In this document: positions 25,719-38,821 of the stretch, piece by piece
How the letters are laid out: every line of letters begins with the position of its first letter
Numbering within the stretch: the stretch's first letter is position 1
Assembly: GCF_000189635.1 (NCBI RefSeq)
Contig: NW_002476370.1
Coordinates: 744,001-808,000 of the forward strand
Source of the DNA: Tetrahymena thermophila SB210
Taxonomy: Eukaryota > Ciliophora > Oligohymenophorea > Hymenostomatida > Tetrahymenidae
DNA length: 64,000 nucleotides
Direction: 5' to 3'
Program-made: the position numbers and the translations under genes
Notes under the pieces: generated by a model
What the model was told of the DNA's origin: nothing
The model's input: the letters and a program-made list of their open reading frames with translations, nothing else
Database searches by the model: none

Positions 25719-26870
25719 ATGAAGAAGTTTTGCTTGTATTCTTTTCTAGGATTTTTGATAGCCTGTGTAGCTGTCTACTTTATTGACACTGAAGATGAAA
25801 TATTTTGGCTAAAACCTTTTAGCGAAAGGATGGAAATCTAAAATTATCCTCATTAAACTCACTTTTTTATAACAGAAGATAAATGGAATATTACCATTTT
25901 CAGAATAGCTGCAAAAGGTTCTCACGAAACAGCTTTCAAAAAAGGCTATAGAGCGAAACCCATTATACTTATCCCTCAGCTACTGAACTGCGTAGACTCT
26001 TATGTCATCAATGATGAGGAGTTATCTCCTGCTTTTATTTTGGCAAATGCTGGATTTGATGTTTGGCTTGTTACTAATAGAGGTTCTGAGTATTCACCAA
26101 ACTTAGATAAAGTTGAAGAAGAATATTCTTTCCACGAAATGGGTTATTATGATTTACCTATGGCTTTTGAATACGTTCATAATATAACTAATTAGAAAGT
26201 AAGTGGTTTAGGTCACTCTTAAGGCGCCAACGTCATTTTAGTTGCTCTTTCTGAAAAAAGATTAAATTATGTGGATAAAGTCTTCATTATAGCTCCTGGT
26301 ACTCACATAAAATCTGCTTCGTATTTTACTGATTGGCTAGCAAAATCAAATCTTCCAGAAGATTTATATAAGTCTTAAAAATAAGTTGGAAGCAAAACAA
26401 GATTTGGAAACAAAATGAGTAAATACACACCTTTTATTTCTCGTACAATAACACTATTCTTTTGTGATGGTTGGGAAAGCGAACTCAACATGAAAAATGT
26501 ATTTAGAATAGCTTCCCATGATTTATAGCCTACATCTACCAAAAACTTATTGCATTGGGCTTAATTAAAGAGACTTGGAGGTTTCTTTAAGTTTGATTAC
26601 GGAAAGGAGAAAAACTTATAAATCTACAAATAAGCTAATCCACCAGAGTATGATTTATCTAACATAACAGAAAGTATTCATATTTTCCATGGTATTCACG
26701 ATATCTTAACAACTAAAGAAGAAATGATGGAGTTATACAATACTTTTAAAAATGGTAAAGCCAAAAATGTAACATACTAAGAGTATGAAAGATCTGGTCA
26801 CATAAGTTTTGTGTTAGGAAAAAGTGCAGAATACACTAAGGATCTCATAAGAATCTTAAATGACGACTGA
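25719..26870 (+). CDS. acid-lipase-family alpha/beta hydrolase
   Basis: An intronless 383-residue protein starts with a signal peptide or anchor (FCLYSFLGFLIACVAVYF), so it is secretory or lysosomal. The order of motifs follows the lysosomal acid/gastric lipase family. ILIPQLLNCVDSYVIN sits where the family has the oxyanion loop, then FILANAGFDVWLVTNRGSEY (family form DVWLGNNRG), then the nucleophile elbow GLGHSQGA with Ser near residue 166. The probable acid is in FHGIHDILTT (Asp near 327) and the His in RSGHISFVLG (near 360). Length fits the family. Oddity: the usual HG of the oxyanion segment reads PQ here, so activity or substrate range may differ. The likely reaction is hydrolysis of neutral lipid esters, inferred from the family. 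Confidence 0.9.
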
Positions 26871-29800
26871 TTGAAATATTCAATTACCTACATACTGATT
26901 GCTTGATTTGTTGGTGTAAATGTTTAAATTTGTAGTCAAATTGATTAAGTAATTAATGTGTATTTATATAGTTAAACTTGAATTTATGTATGATTTGCGT
27001 TTAAAGTAAATTAGGATTTTTTTAATTATTAATAAAAATATTTATTTTAATTAAGATAAAACAAATAAAAGTGTTGATTAATTCTTCTAAAACGATAATA
27101 AATTTTTATTTTTCAATTAAATATTTCTGTGTAACAAAATTTGATTTCTTTTTTTAATTATCATACTTCCTTCCTAGAAAGTCTTTCATAACTTTCTGAA
27201 AAAAAGTTAGTCACCTTATAACTTACAAACCAAACAAACTAGAATGAATATCAGATATATTTGATTTAAATTAAGTAAAGTAATAAAATTCATACATAGT
27301 TAAAATTTGTAAATAGTAATGTTTTGTCTACTAATTAAGATTTACAGAGCCATTTTTACTTACTTACTTGCCATCCTCTAGATCTATTAGTTATATAAAT
27401 TATAACTTAGCTAAAATTTATAAAAAAATAGCCTCTGATTCAGTTAACATCATGATAGATTACATCTAAATAAATTAAGTATATTGGAAAGTATAAAACT
27501 AATATACCATTAAAAATTATTGAATTTTGAAAGAATAAAAATAAATGAGATTGATACATTTTTCAAAAAAATAAAAATTCATAATAAAAATAAGCTACTA
27601 ATTCAGTAAAAGATATTCAAATAATTGAATTAAAGTGATGTATTATTAGTATTGTTATACTTACTTTTTCTAATGAAAATAAAATTAAAAAAATCTATCA
27701 TTCATCAATAGCAAATATCAAATGGATTAATTGAATAAAAGAATTCATTAAAATAAAATAATTGGTTTATAAATTTGAAGTTATTTAGAGGATTAGTACT
27801 TAAAATCCAATTTCAAAAATAGTAAAAATCATTGAATTTTTAGATAACCAAAGTGTCAGCAAGTATTGTAACAAGATAAATGAAGGGGATAAATAAAAAT
27901 ATTTAAAAATAGTAAAAATTCAAATTAGAAATTTTTTGTAGTCATTAATTAAAAACGTTTTTGTTGTAAATAAAATAAAAGTTTTAACAAATAATTGTTT
28001 TACATTTTATCTTTATAAGGGTTATTTCTCTTTATAATAAAAGTCATTCTCAAAATTTAAGAAAATTTACTTGAAATTGTATTCATTCTTAAATAATTTA
28101 TAGGCTTAAATTATTTTTTATATATTTTAAAGCCTAAAAAAAAAGTAATTTTTACAAGTTGATAATATATAGAACAACAGATATAATTTTAGGTTGTGTA
28201 AAGACTTTGAACAGCCATCCATATATTTGAAATGAGAATTCTAAGTTATTTAATCAGGTGGTCAGAAAGAAATAGATTATTTTTGATACAAAATTTATTA
28301 TTTTTTATTCAAGAATTAATTAATTTATTTATTTGTCTGTAATTGTTATTTTTACTGATTGATAATTAATTAGTTGTTAATAAAAAATCAAAGGGGTAGG
28401 TTTGTATTTTTAATTTTAATAAGCTTAAATAATTTAGTAATACACTATTCGTTTAATTTACCCAAAAATTAATTTTAATTTACAATTATCTATTTTAATA
28501 GTTTATTAAAGAGGTGAGGTTACAAAGAAAATAAATATTATTAGAAAATATGTTAAAATAGTCACAAGAAACTTACGTACTATTTTTAAAATACAATTAC
28601 CCTTATGTGATTTACTCTTAATCAATGTATTACTACCTTATTTCATAGTATCAATTTTTTAATTCAATAAATGAATAAAAGTCTTTCAAGTTAAAAAGCA
28701 AAATACTTGCTTAAACATTAAGCAAATTTTTACAAATTATTTTAAGAAAGCTTTTTTTGGTAGTATTTGTTATATTTTTTGAATTTTACAAGAGTTATGC
28801 ATTTTATTACATCTAAAAACCACATTGTTTGCTACTTTCTGATTTTATTAAAGTAAATTTTTCTTACTGATAAAATTTATAAAATATAAATAAAATTGAT
28901 ATAAAATTAATAAATCTATTCGGAATCTATAGTAAATAATGTAATCAAATTAGTTAGATAAGCATCATAAAATATATAAAAGATTTTATAACATCAATTC
29001 ATCTGCTCATACTAAATAATATACAATCATATGATTTTATAAGTAACTCATTATTTCAAAATTAAATAAAATAATCCAAGTAATTTTTTGTTTTCAAAAT
29101 ATTTTTGTGACATAATCTTTGCGTTTCACATATTTTGAATCGCTTTGATGATTTTTTAGCAAAATTAAAAATGAAGCCGATTTGGAAGAATTGATTTTAT
29201 TTTAGTACTACTTCACTATAAAAACTGATAAATTTTTATTATCTTACAAATAAATTAAATTTATTTTAAGGCAAATAAAAAATAACGAAAAATAAAAATC
29301 TATAATTCTATTCAAAATACAATCTAAATAGTTAGAATAGCTTTCAGTAACTGCAAGAAAGAGTAGTGGGAGATATATAGACTGTTAAATACTTTATCTT
29401 AATACTAGTTTTAACATTTCAAATGAAATCTTTCGTTTTATCTTAGCAAAATATATAGAGTTTTTAAATTACTTTTAATTAAGGAAAAAATAAAAAAAGG
29501 AAAATTTCATTTCAAAAAAACACTTATTGCAATATATATTTTAAGAAAAATTTGCTAAACAATTAGCAAAGTAACATATTTAATATTTCAATGAAGAATT
29601 ATAAACATTTGTAAATATTCAACATAGTTTTGAGTATTTATTTCAAATCTCACTAATTTGCTTTATTTTTGCACCTAAAATTCAATTTCAGCTCAAAAAT
29701 CTAGAAATATAAAAGGAATACATTTTACATGATAAACTTTTATTGTTATAATAAACTTTAATGGACTATTAAATTACTTAATAAAAATAAATTATAAACA

Positions 29801-32747
29801 TAAAATCTATTATTTATTTAATCAGCAGGTTTAGAATTTTCAAAATATTTGCAATAAAAAACTCTTTCATACTTATTTTTTATTGAAAAAAAATATTGAT
29901 TCATCAATTAAATATTAAATAATTCAAATATTAGTTAAGCAAATTTTTACTTTCTCTTAATTAATATAAGAAATATCTTTTCCTTGAATTTTTTCCCTAT
30001 TTTCAGCTTGTTTTGATTAAAATCCATTTTAAACAGATTTGAAATTTAAATACATATTTTTTTAACTTAAATATTTCATAAAAAAAATTTAAATTTTACA
30101 AATCTTCATTTAAAGTTTTATTTTAAGATAGATTTTATTCATTGATAAAATTTAAATGACCCTAAAAATCAAGGTACATACATACATACCTATCTACATA
30201 CATGCATAGCAGTAATTTTAATAAAAATTTGTAAGCCTATCAATACGAAAAATAAATAATTCGTATACGTATGTAATATTTAGCTCCTAATATTTTAGCA
30301 TTAAGCTTAGTTTTATATCACTAATAAGTCTAAATTTAAATATTATAGCACCTATGAAAAAATTATAACTGGATTTATTAAAATACTACTTAATATGAGT
30401 AAAAATAAGAAATATTACCAAGCACTTACTGTGAATTTTAAAATAATTCAGTCGAAGAATAATAATTTGTTTATTTTACATAGAATATTACAAACAGATT
30501 ACAATAAAAATGAGTAAATCTAAGAATCTTTAACAATAAACTTAGTAAAGAAAATTCATAAATTTATAAGCTAAATAACATTACTACAAATATAAATAGT
30601 ATCTGCTTATTAAAGATAAATATTTTTCAAATTTTTAATTTTATTTTTATAAATTTATATCTAATTGCTATTGAATAAATATAAATGATTATAATTTTAT
30701 AAATATTTCCAAAGCCTTAATAATTTCTAATTCAATATATTTTGTTGTTGTTTATAAAGTAATAATATAAAAATACTCTTATTTATTACAAAGAAAATAA
30801 ATTCTGAAAAGTAAAAAACAAAATACTTAAATTAATCATAAAATAATGTTTGTATTCAGAAAAAATTAGATAGACCTATGTACTCACTCGTACTTCTTTT
30901 GTGGTTTAAAGTTGGATATATATACTGTAAACTAATTTTTTACATATTATTTAATTATTTGGAACATTTAAAATTAAATAAATGCTCTTCGATTTTATAG
31001 GATTCTTATTGCTGAAATTCATAAAATTTACATTTTATTTAAGCTTTTCTTAATTAATTTATTCTGTTTACAAATGTTTGCATTTAAATTCCTAAATGTC
31101 TCTTTAAACAACTTAAATATAAATTACATACTAAATTATACATCTTTAATTATGATTTACATACCTTAATAAAATTATTTCTTTTTTGTTTAATTTAAAC
31201 TATTTTTTATTTTTGTATAAAAACAAGTTTTTAAAAAGAAATTTTAATAGATGAGAAAGAAGCTTTGTTACAAAAAGTAATAGTACCTTTTTTATATATA
31301 TTTATATTAATTAAGCTAAATAAATTATTATTACTTTTTTATTAGAAGTATCTTAGCAAAAATTATTTTGAGTTTTTGTATTTCTCTTAAAGTTGCTTTA
31401 TTCCTTTTTGTTTACGTGTTATTTAATTGTAATGATATAATTGATCTTGATTCTATCGTTAGATAAATTTAATATTTTTTATTTATTTTTATAATCTATT
31501 AATCATTTATTATTAAATAATATTGACAGGTACATATAATATATTTTATAATCAATCATCATTATTAATTTATTTTTTTCCTTTTATTTTAAAATATTTA
31601 TTAAAATTTTGATTAATTTTGAAATATCTTAAACTCATATGATCTTTCTATCTAAAAGATTTTGCTATTTAATTTCTTTAAAAAAATATTTCTGAAAATA
31701 ATTTCTATTTCATTATTAACAATAAAATTTAAGATATATATATACCATAATCCCCCGATACCTAGAAATTCGTAAATAAAAATGTGAGGAATGATTGTGC
31801 TTTAAAAAACCTAAAAATTTTCCTTTCCACTGATTCTGATTCATACACTAGTATTGAGGATTTACGGTATCATACAAATAAATCATAAAAATAGATAAAA
31901 ATTAATAGGTTAAGATAATTAATAGATAAAAATAATTGATAAAATATATATATTCTAATTAATTATTTAATAAATATCTAGTGAGAATAAAACTTAAATA
32001 TTTATTTGATGATTTTATCATATTATAAATTAGTATACGTATTATATTTATTCTATCTAAATATTATCTTTCTAATTGATTTTATTAAATTCTTTTTAAT
32101 AAAAGTAATATATATATTGTTTATCATTATTTACATGTAGATTGATGATTTGATTCTTTAATAAAATATAAAGAGGAAAGAGCATAAAACATATTTTATC
32201 GTTAAATCAAAGAGTAAATAAAAAAAATATTTTAAATGTCCTTTATTATTTTGTTTCTTGTTGAAATTTATAAAATAATTTGCTAATCAAAAATTTCTCT
32301 TTTTTTATTATTTATTTATTCATGTAATTTAGATTGAATTAAATGCATTTATATAAAATAAATAAAATGATAAATTAAATAATAAATTTAATTGAAAAAT
32401 GATGTAAGTTAGAAATTTATTTTTGGTTACTCTTCTTTTCTTTTTGATATTATAATAGTTTTTTTAGTAAAAATACTTGAAATTAATTTATAAAAGAAAA
32501 TAAAAATAAGTCATAATTTTATTTTTATCTATTTTTATATATTCAAAATATTCATACGACTGACTGTTTACAACAAATAAAGTGATATTAAATTATTTCT
32601 TACTATTTAGTTTTATTATCAATAAATAAATACATTTGATTCTTGTATTTAAATTTTTTTAAAATATATGGCTTCATTTTCCATGATTTTACTGTTAACT
32701 TGTCATTAATTAATTAAACTTTACCATATTTCAGATTCACTACATTC
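26871..32747. other. 5.9-kb gene-poor AT-rich region
   Basis: Both strands were read with the ciliate code. Long TGA-free stretches occur, as expected in AT-rich DNA, but they lack normal amino-acid composition and no recognisable protein was found. Features seen are a CATA/CATACATAC microsatellite near 30178-30210, several GC-poor patches near 28190-28260 and 29100-29200, and the candidate RNA at 31742-31870. The left end should contain the 3' flank of the lipase gene. Confidence 0.5.
31742..31870. ncRNA. candidate structured RNA closed by a terminal stem
   Basis: A patch of higher GC sits in very AT-rich DNA. Its ends can pair: ATACCATAATCCCCC (31742-31756) with GAGGATTTACGGTAT (31856-31870), about eleven pairs with one mismatch and one bulge. 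A second alternative helix is CGATACC (31757-region) with GGTATCA at the right end. On the minus strand AATTTTTAGG resembles an Sm-protein site. No tRNA, U1-U6, telomerase RNA or SRP signature was recognised, so strand and identity are open. Confidence 0.3.
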
Positions 32748-34274
32748 TCATTTAAGAAGTAGAGATTATTTGCTGCTGTCTATTTGCTAAAGTTCTGGTA
32801 TATCTTATTAGATTGGTTGACCTATGGTTTCTTTTAAAAATAAGGCAGCCACGCACCCAGAAAGTGTTAGAACTCCTAAACTTACCATAGGATTTATACC
32901 TATTCTATTGGAGGTATCAACAACATAGGGAGCCAAAAAACTTCCAAAATATCCATAGGCAAAGCTTAGACCAAATCCAACCGATCTCAATGTTGTTGGA
33001 TAACTCTCACCACACCATATGATAACCACACTAAAAGTAACAGAAACAACACATCTAGCAAGCGCTAACATGACAGATTAGAAGATCTTTTACCAACATG
33101 TGTCTGATTCACTGCTACAAGAACTAGGTATTGAGTAGAAGTAAAAAGAAATGCTTATTAAACAAGTAACTAAGATAGTAAAGAATGTTCCTAATTTCCT
33201 TGGATATTTATGTGAAATTAGATTTGAGATGAAGTATCCCACTAACTCGCTAATACCAATTATTAATGAGTTATATCCAAATGAAGAACCAAGTTAATCA
33301 AGAGAAACTTAGATTCCGTAATACAAGACATGAGGGGTAACAAATAGTATATTCAGCAAGATTGTGTTAACCCTCTGGGATTTATATCTAAAGAGATCTA
33401 AGTAGCTATAAATCTTATCATATTTAATGGCAACATCCGTTAGCTCCTCATTTGATATTTATTCCTTCTTGTTAACCTTGGCAATATAATTCAAAGTCTT
33501 TAAGCATTTTTATCTGTTTTTCGAGTACAAGAACCTTGGTGAGTCATGCAAAAAAGTGAAAGGATAGATATTAAGGATGCAGAAAGGAAGAGTGAAGAAA
33601 AAGAATGTGCACCATTTCCAATTAGGGAGTACATCAATCATCCAAATATATTAGATTTCATTCAAAGACCAAACTACTTAGAGCAATATTACTCCTACTA
33701 CTCTAAATTTTCCACTCGAGAGTTCGCTGCTGTGGACAAGAAGAAGGACTCCTAAAGGCTAAACACCTAGACCTAGACCAAAAGCACCTATCATTAACAT
33801 TGGTATATTCACTGCAAAATTCAAAATGAGAGAAAAGATACTACCTATTGTCCAGCAAATTTGAATCGCTAGAGTTCTACCTTTGTTGTCGGACAAAAAG
33901 TTAAAGGTTAAAGTACCAAGAACACATCCAAAGAATGGCATACTTTAGATGACTGTTCTCCATATTCTCTTACTGCAGTATAAATCTAGCTCAGCTGATA
34001 TACTTCTGTTTTTCTCATACAATAAATGAGAGATAACATTTGAATCACAGGCTCCACTATCTTCATCACATGAGGACCAAATACCATCTTTAAAACATTC
34101 AAAAGCTGGAGGACTGAGGTAGTAGGTAATCATCATGAATGAGTAGGCAACAAGGAATAATCCAAGCATTGAAGCAATAAGCACAATCTTTTAGTACTTA
34201 TGACTTTAACCAACTTTCTCCATAGCTTCCTCTATATCTATTTCTTATTCCCTAATAGACTGCTCTATACTCAT
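32748..34274 (-). CDS. SLC22-like organic ion transporter (major facilitator superfamily)
   Basis: An intronless 508-residue frame runs from ATG at 34274 to TGA at 32750-32748. It has the hydrophobic profile of about twelve membrane helices. After helix 1 (IVLIASMLGLFLVAYSFMMI) comes a long Cys-rich outer loop (CFKDGIWSSCDEDSGAC) ending in LDLYCSKRIWR, the place and form of the SLC22 family's large extracellular loop. The loop between helices 2 and 3 carries the MFS signature FLSDNKGRTLA, and helix 11-12 contains GESYPTTLRSVGFGLS, the usual E-x-Y-P-T-x-x-R motif of organic ion transporters. Substrate is unknown; organic cations, anions or zwitterions are typical. The N- and C-terminal tails are short, cytosolic and Gln-rich. 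Divergent from the choline kinase gene, with a hairpin between them. Confidence 0.88.
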
Positions 34275-34863
34275 TTGTTATTATTTTTTAATCACTTTTT
34301 TTTTTTCAAAAATATCTACTATTTTTTATATATTTTAATATTGATATATTCTAACTTTAAATTAAAAGTATAGGAGAAAATAGTCACATTTTGTCACTAA
34401 CAAATGGATCAGTCAGCATATTTGACTCATTTTTATATTAATCTTAAATATAAAACATACCTTGAATTATCCAAATATATATTTTCATTTATCAGTAAAT
34501 TTTAATTCAAAAATATTTTTACTAAGTTCTATGCTACACGCCCTCCCTTAATGAAAACCCCCAAAAATTAGAAAAAATATTAAATATTATATTTGAACAC
34601 TTTTTATACTCTTTATTTATATAGTAAATTCAATTTATGAATTTTATTGAATAGTTATTTTACTTACTTCCCTTTTCATAAATATTTTAATTTACTTTTT
34701 TTATTTTAAATTAAACATAATCTAGGTATTAAAATATAATGCTATCCAGTTCATCATATTTTAATACCTGGATTAGCAATAAATTTGCAATTATTATTCA
34801 ATTTATCTTTATATCATTATTTTAAATTAGTAGAAGATTAAATAAGTAACATAAATTAGCAAT
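34275..34863. other. divergent intergenic region
   Basis: Between the transporter (-) and the kinase (+). It should contain both promoters, and it holds the 19-bp inverted repeat listed separately. A C-rich CCCTCCC patch lies near 34540-34560. Confidence 0.5.
34719..34774. repeat. 19-bp inverted repeat (hairpin), 18-base loop
   Basis: The left arm 34719-34737 (AATCTAGGTATTAAAATAT) and the right arm 34756-34774 (ATATTTTAATACCTGGATT) are reverse complements except for one position, which can still form a G-T pair. It lies 90 bases upstream of the kinase start. It could be a cruciform, a dimeric-protein binding site, or the remnant of a small mobile element. Confidence 0.8.
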
Positions 34864-36021
34864 ATGGAAAATATTGATTTTTCAAAGTTTGATTGGAACT
34901 TGATCAAAAATGAAATATATGAATAGTGGAAGGACCTCTAAGAGACTGACTTTGAGGTTAAAAGATTGAGTGGACTTTCAAACTACGTTTACTCAATTTC
35001 TGTCCCTAAGCTAGCAGATATCACTAAACCAATAGTTTATAAAATTTTCACTAATTATTTTATAACAATGTAAGATAGAGAAAGAGAAAAGAAAGTAGCA
35101 AAGATGTTAGAATCTTAGAAATATGGTCCAAAAGTATACTATGCTGATAACAAAATTAGAGTCGAAGAGTTCTGGCCATTTGATCACGTTTAGGTAGAGG
35201 AAATGACTCAACCACAAAAAATGAATTAAATAGCACATTTATTTGCTTTTTTCCACTCAAATAAAATTTTAAAAGAAGAAGAGGCATCAGCGAAATTTGT
35301 CAATCATTTATAAAGAAAGTAAGTTCTTGAAGCAGTTTAGAATTCTATTTAAAATAGCGATTTACAGTTGCAAGAATAGAAAGAAGAGTTGTTGAAAATG
35401 GTTGATTTTATCTTTTCCACACAAATGATTGATTATATTTTGCAGTCAATGGATAAAGCAAAAACACCTTTAGTTTTCTGCCACAACGATACAAACTCAA
35501 CAAATTTATTGTTTGATAATGAAAATAAAAGAATTTATTTCCTCGATTATGAATATGCTGGCTACAACTACAGAGCTTTTGAATTTGGAAACTTTTTTAA
35601 TGAATAGCTTTGGGACTATGAAGTCAAAGAACCTCCCTTCTTCGCTCTCAAAAAAGAGCTCTATCCTTCAGATTCATAAAGATACAGCTTTTTTGCCAAC
35701 TACATAATAGCAACCATATTATAAAAAAGGTAAAGTGAAGAGAGATTTAATCTAAGCAAATATTCTGATCTTAGTCTCTAAGATCTCTACCAAACAATCC
35801 TGTAATTAAAAGATGAGAAGTTCTAATCCAACGAAGATATCATTAATGAAATTAAGCAATATGATAACGAAGCAAATGCTGGAAAATTACTTTCACATAT
35901 TTGTTGGTTCTTGGTTGCTGCCTTAACTTTCTCATATAAAGACCTTCACTTTGATTGCTACAGTTATTGTAAATTACGCTTCAACGAAATCAAATAAATT
36001 GTAGGAGATTTCTCAAATTGA
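34864..36021 (+). CDS. choline/ethanolamine kinase
   Basis: An intronless 385-residue frame, ATG to TGA, with the family's defining motifs. RLSGLSNYVYSI is the glycine/serine nucleotide loop. VYKIF plus a downstream Glu is the lysine region. VEEFWPFDHV precedes the linker. The catalytic loop is FCHNDTNSTNLLF, matching HxDxxxxN. The choline-kinase signature is YFLDYEYAGYNYRAFEFGNF, whose first Asp corresponds to the DFG-like metal ligand. The C-terminus contains HICWFLVAALTFSYKDLHFD, the usual hydrophobic end of the fold. The enzyme phosphorylates choline or ethanolamine with ATP, the first step of the Kennedy pathway to PC and PE, in the cytosol. The motifs do not separate choline from ethanolamine preference. 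Confidence 0.93.
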
Positions 36022-37104
36022 GAACTAAATATAGTTTAGTTTTAAACAAAATGTAGATTAAATCTATATAATTATATTAATAAATTATAAATATAAGCAA
36101 ATATATTAAACAAATTATTTGTATAAAATGTGTACATCTTTTATAGATCTTTAAATACTTTCTTATTTAATTGTTTAAATATTGAGTGTTCTTTCTTTAT
36201 TTTCTATCATAAATAATTTGAAATTTTAAGTTATTGGAAATATTTTTATAACTATTTTATAAATTTAGATATTTTTTAAACTTTTTTTTACTAATTCAAT
36301 CAAGTTCAGCTTTTATAATTTTATTTTTAATTGAAAAGCAAATATTTTTAAGCTTTGAATGCTATCTCTGAAATTTTATATGAAGAGTACTAATTTAAGT
36401 TGAGAAAAATATGTAAACTTTAATATTCTATTGCATTGTTAAATATCTTTTGAAATAAAATCCCTTCAATTTAGAATACAAATATAATAACTATGTATTT
36501 AATTTCAGATATTAGAAATATTTTTACATAAATAAAAATTAAAAAGATATTTGGCAAATTAAATGAAGGGAAAAGCAATTTTTATGGAATATTTCAGGAA
36601 TTCTTAATCTTATGAAATCTTAAATTTGTTAAATCTAAAAAAGAAAAACATTTAGTTTTATTTTAATTGAGATTAAATAAGAATAATAATATTTAAATTT
36701 TAATTTTTGATAAAAATTGAAAGTTTAATAAAAAAAGAATGCTTATTTTAAAGTTTTTAAAAAAATAGATTTGAAATAAAATAATTTAATATTAAAATAT
36801 AGTTTTTTAATTTAAAATAGATCTAACCCGTATAAGGTAATAGCACTTTAAGATCAGAAAAAATTAGTAAAATAGATAATAAGCATGCATGATTGTATTA
36901 TGAGAGAAGAAATGCTTTATAATAAAGAATATAATCTTTAGAAATACTCTGTATGCATGTTTGTATGTATATTATTAGAATATTTAATTAATTAGAAATT
37001 TAAATAAATTCATCAAAAAAAATTAAATTATAGAATAGCAGAAAGAGTTAACATTAGTTTTTACTTTAATTTTTGATATAAAAAGTATTAAAATTAAAAT
37101 TATA
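36022..37104. other. intergenic region, nothing recognised
   Basis: AT-rich spacer between two plus-strand genes. A slightly less AT-rich patch with GCATGCATG near 36880 and GTATGCATGTTTG near 36950 shows no coding or RNA signature. Confidence 0.5.
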
Positions 37105-38608
37105 ATGAGCGCATAATAACCAAATGACTAGTTTCCTGCCAAATGGCTTAATGATAGTAACCTGGAAGATAATTAAAAGGATATAAAAGATCTCCATTTA
37201 ATGAAAGAAGGGTTTAAAATAGTAGGTAAGCAAAATTAGAAGTATAAAAACATATCTAATATATAATAAATAATTTAGATAAATAAGGAATCGTATATAG
37301 AGATTTGTAATTTGAAGAAGAAAAAAAGCCATTATCTGAACAGACTAAAGAAGCACTAACCACTGGAGCAAAGCTTGTAGGAAGTGCTGCTATATAGGTG
37401 GCAGATGCTTCTAAATATGTAAATATAAATTAGTGTAGTATAAGTTTTAATTAAGTTTTCAAAAAATAATAAATTAGGGCTTCATGAAATTATTTGGATT
37501 CCTTTAAAAGGCAGGAGATAAAATAATAGGAAATCTTTCTGCTTTTTAAGAGACTTATTTGCAATATAGATAAAAATAAAAAGAGTTACAAGAATAAGAA
37601 AACAAAAGTTAAATTTAGGAAAATTGGGAAATTATTGTATCTGATGATACTCCTTAAGAAGAAATTGATTAGATTAAAAAATAGATAGAAGAAGATGGAG
37701 GTGTTTTGAAAATAACCAGAGTGCAAAAAGCAGTAAAGTAAATAAATATTATGCTAAATTTAACAAAAAAATAAACTAAAAATATTTAAATAAAATAGTT
37801 TATAAAAACTTGGTTCCAACTTGCGTATTATTTAATTGCAGAATTCGAGTGAAAGTTTTTGCAGATTTATTGAAAATTAACCATCAAGAATAAGATAGGA
37901 ATAATTTGGTTTACTTGATTCAGAAAATATTGGTAATAAAAATTTATTAAAATAGAGAGAAAACTTTGATTTAATGTTAATATAAAATATTAAAATAATT
38001 AGAAATGAGAGGGGCTCTTTAACTGGATGATTCTGAATTTGAATAGATGAAAAAATATTAAGAAGAGCTTGTAAAGGATTAATATGTAAATTAATTATAA
38101 AATTTAAAAACAAATATAAAAGTGTCTTTTATTTAAAAAGTTTGATTGGAGTAGGATTTTGAGCCCAAATTAAAATCTACAGGATGAATAAAATCAGCAA
38201 TAAAATAATATTTCTGATTCAAGCGAATGTTATGTTTATCGTATTGATAACGCTACCATAAGTTAGCAATCTTAACAAGTATTTGATGCTAACTAATACA
38301 ATAATTTTATGAAAGTATTAGTACCTTCAATTAACCCTTAATAAGTTAATCAAATGCCTTAAGAATATCAAGAAAACTATGCTAACTAAGGATATTAAAA
38401 TAATTAAAATTAAAACTATGATAATTAGAATAACTATTAACAAAACATTGATTAAAACAATTAATATCTATAAAATTATTATTATAATTAAATGAACCAA
38501 GCTCAATATAATAACCATAATTAAATGAACCAACCTTAATATAATAATTATAATTAAAATTAAAACTAAGATGAAGATAAATAATTAGAAGAACCAATGG
38601 CTAATTGA
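37105..38608 (+). CDS. protein of unknown function with Gln/Asn/Tyr-rich tail
   Basis: Six exons join in phase to give 382 residues: 37105-37225, 37288-37418, 37478-37732, 37842-37932, 38003-38085 and 38141-38608 (TGA). Exons 1-3 encode a soluble region with a helical, alanine/glycine-containing stretch (KEALTTGAKLVGSAAIQVAD then GFMKLFGFLQKAGDKIIGNL) that could be an amphipathic membrane-binding helix, followed by coiled-coil-like RQKQKELQEQENKSQ and EIIVSDDTPQEEI. Exons 4-5 are acidic (LQLDDSEFEQMKKYQEELVK). The last exon ends in a roughly 90-residue prion-like tail of Asn, Gln and Tyr, with two near-copies of YNNxNQMNQ(P/A)QYNN. No family was recognised. The amphipathic segment and low-complexity tail hint at vesicle or condensate association, which is inference only. 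Confidence 0.7.
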
Positions 38609-38821
38609 GAATAAATATAAAACTAAACTTTAATATTTTAATTAATTTTGTTTTTAATTAATAAGTTTATAGAAATTGTATTAGACTTTATTAATTATAT
38701 TCATTGTTTTTATCAGTTATGATAAAAAATAATAATTTTTTTAAATTTTTGTGTTAAAATTAAAAACTTACAAGTCCTTTTAAAGATACCCTTGAAATTT
38801 TTTGTTTCAAATTTTAGAATT

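Noticed and set aside
31742-31870. Reading the candidate RNA as telomerase RNA
   Set aside because: There is no CAACCCCAA template and no matching core, so that identity was dropped.
33546-33755. Plus-strand 69-codon frame
   Set aside because: It lies inside the minus-strand SLC22-like transporter and in the opposite frame of its membrane helices.
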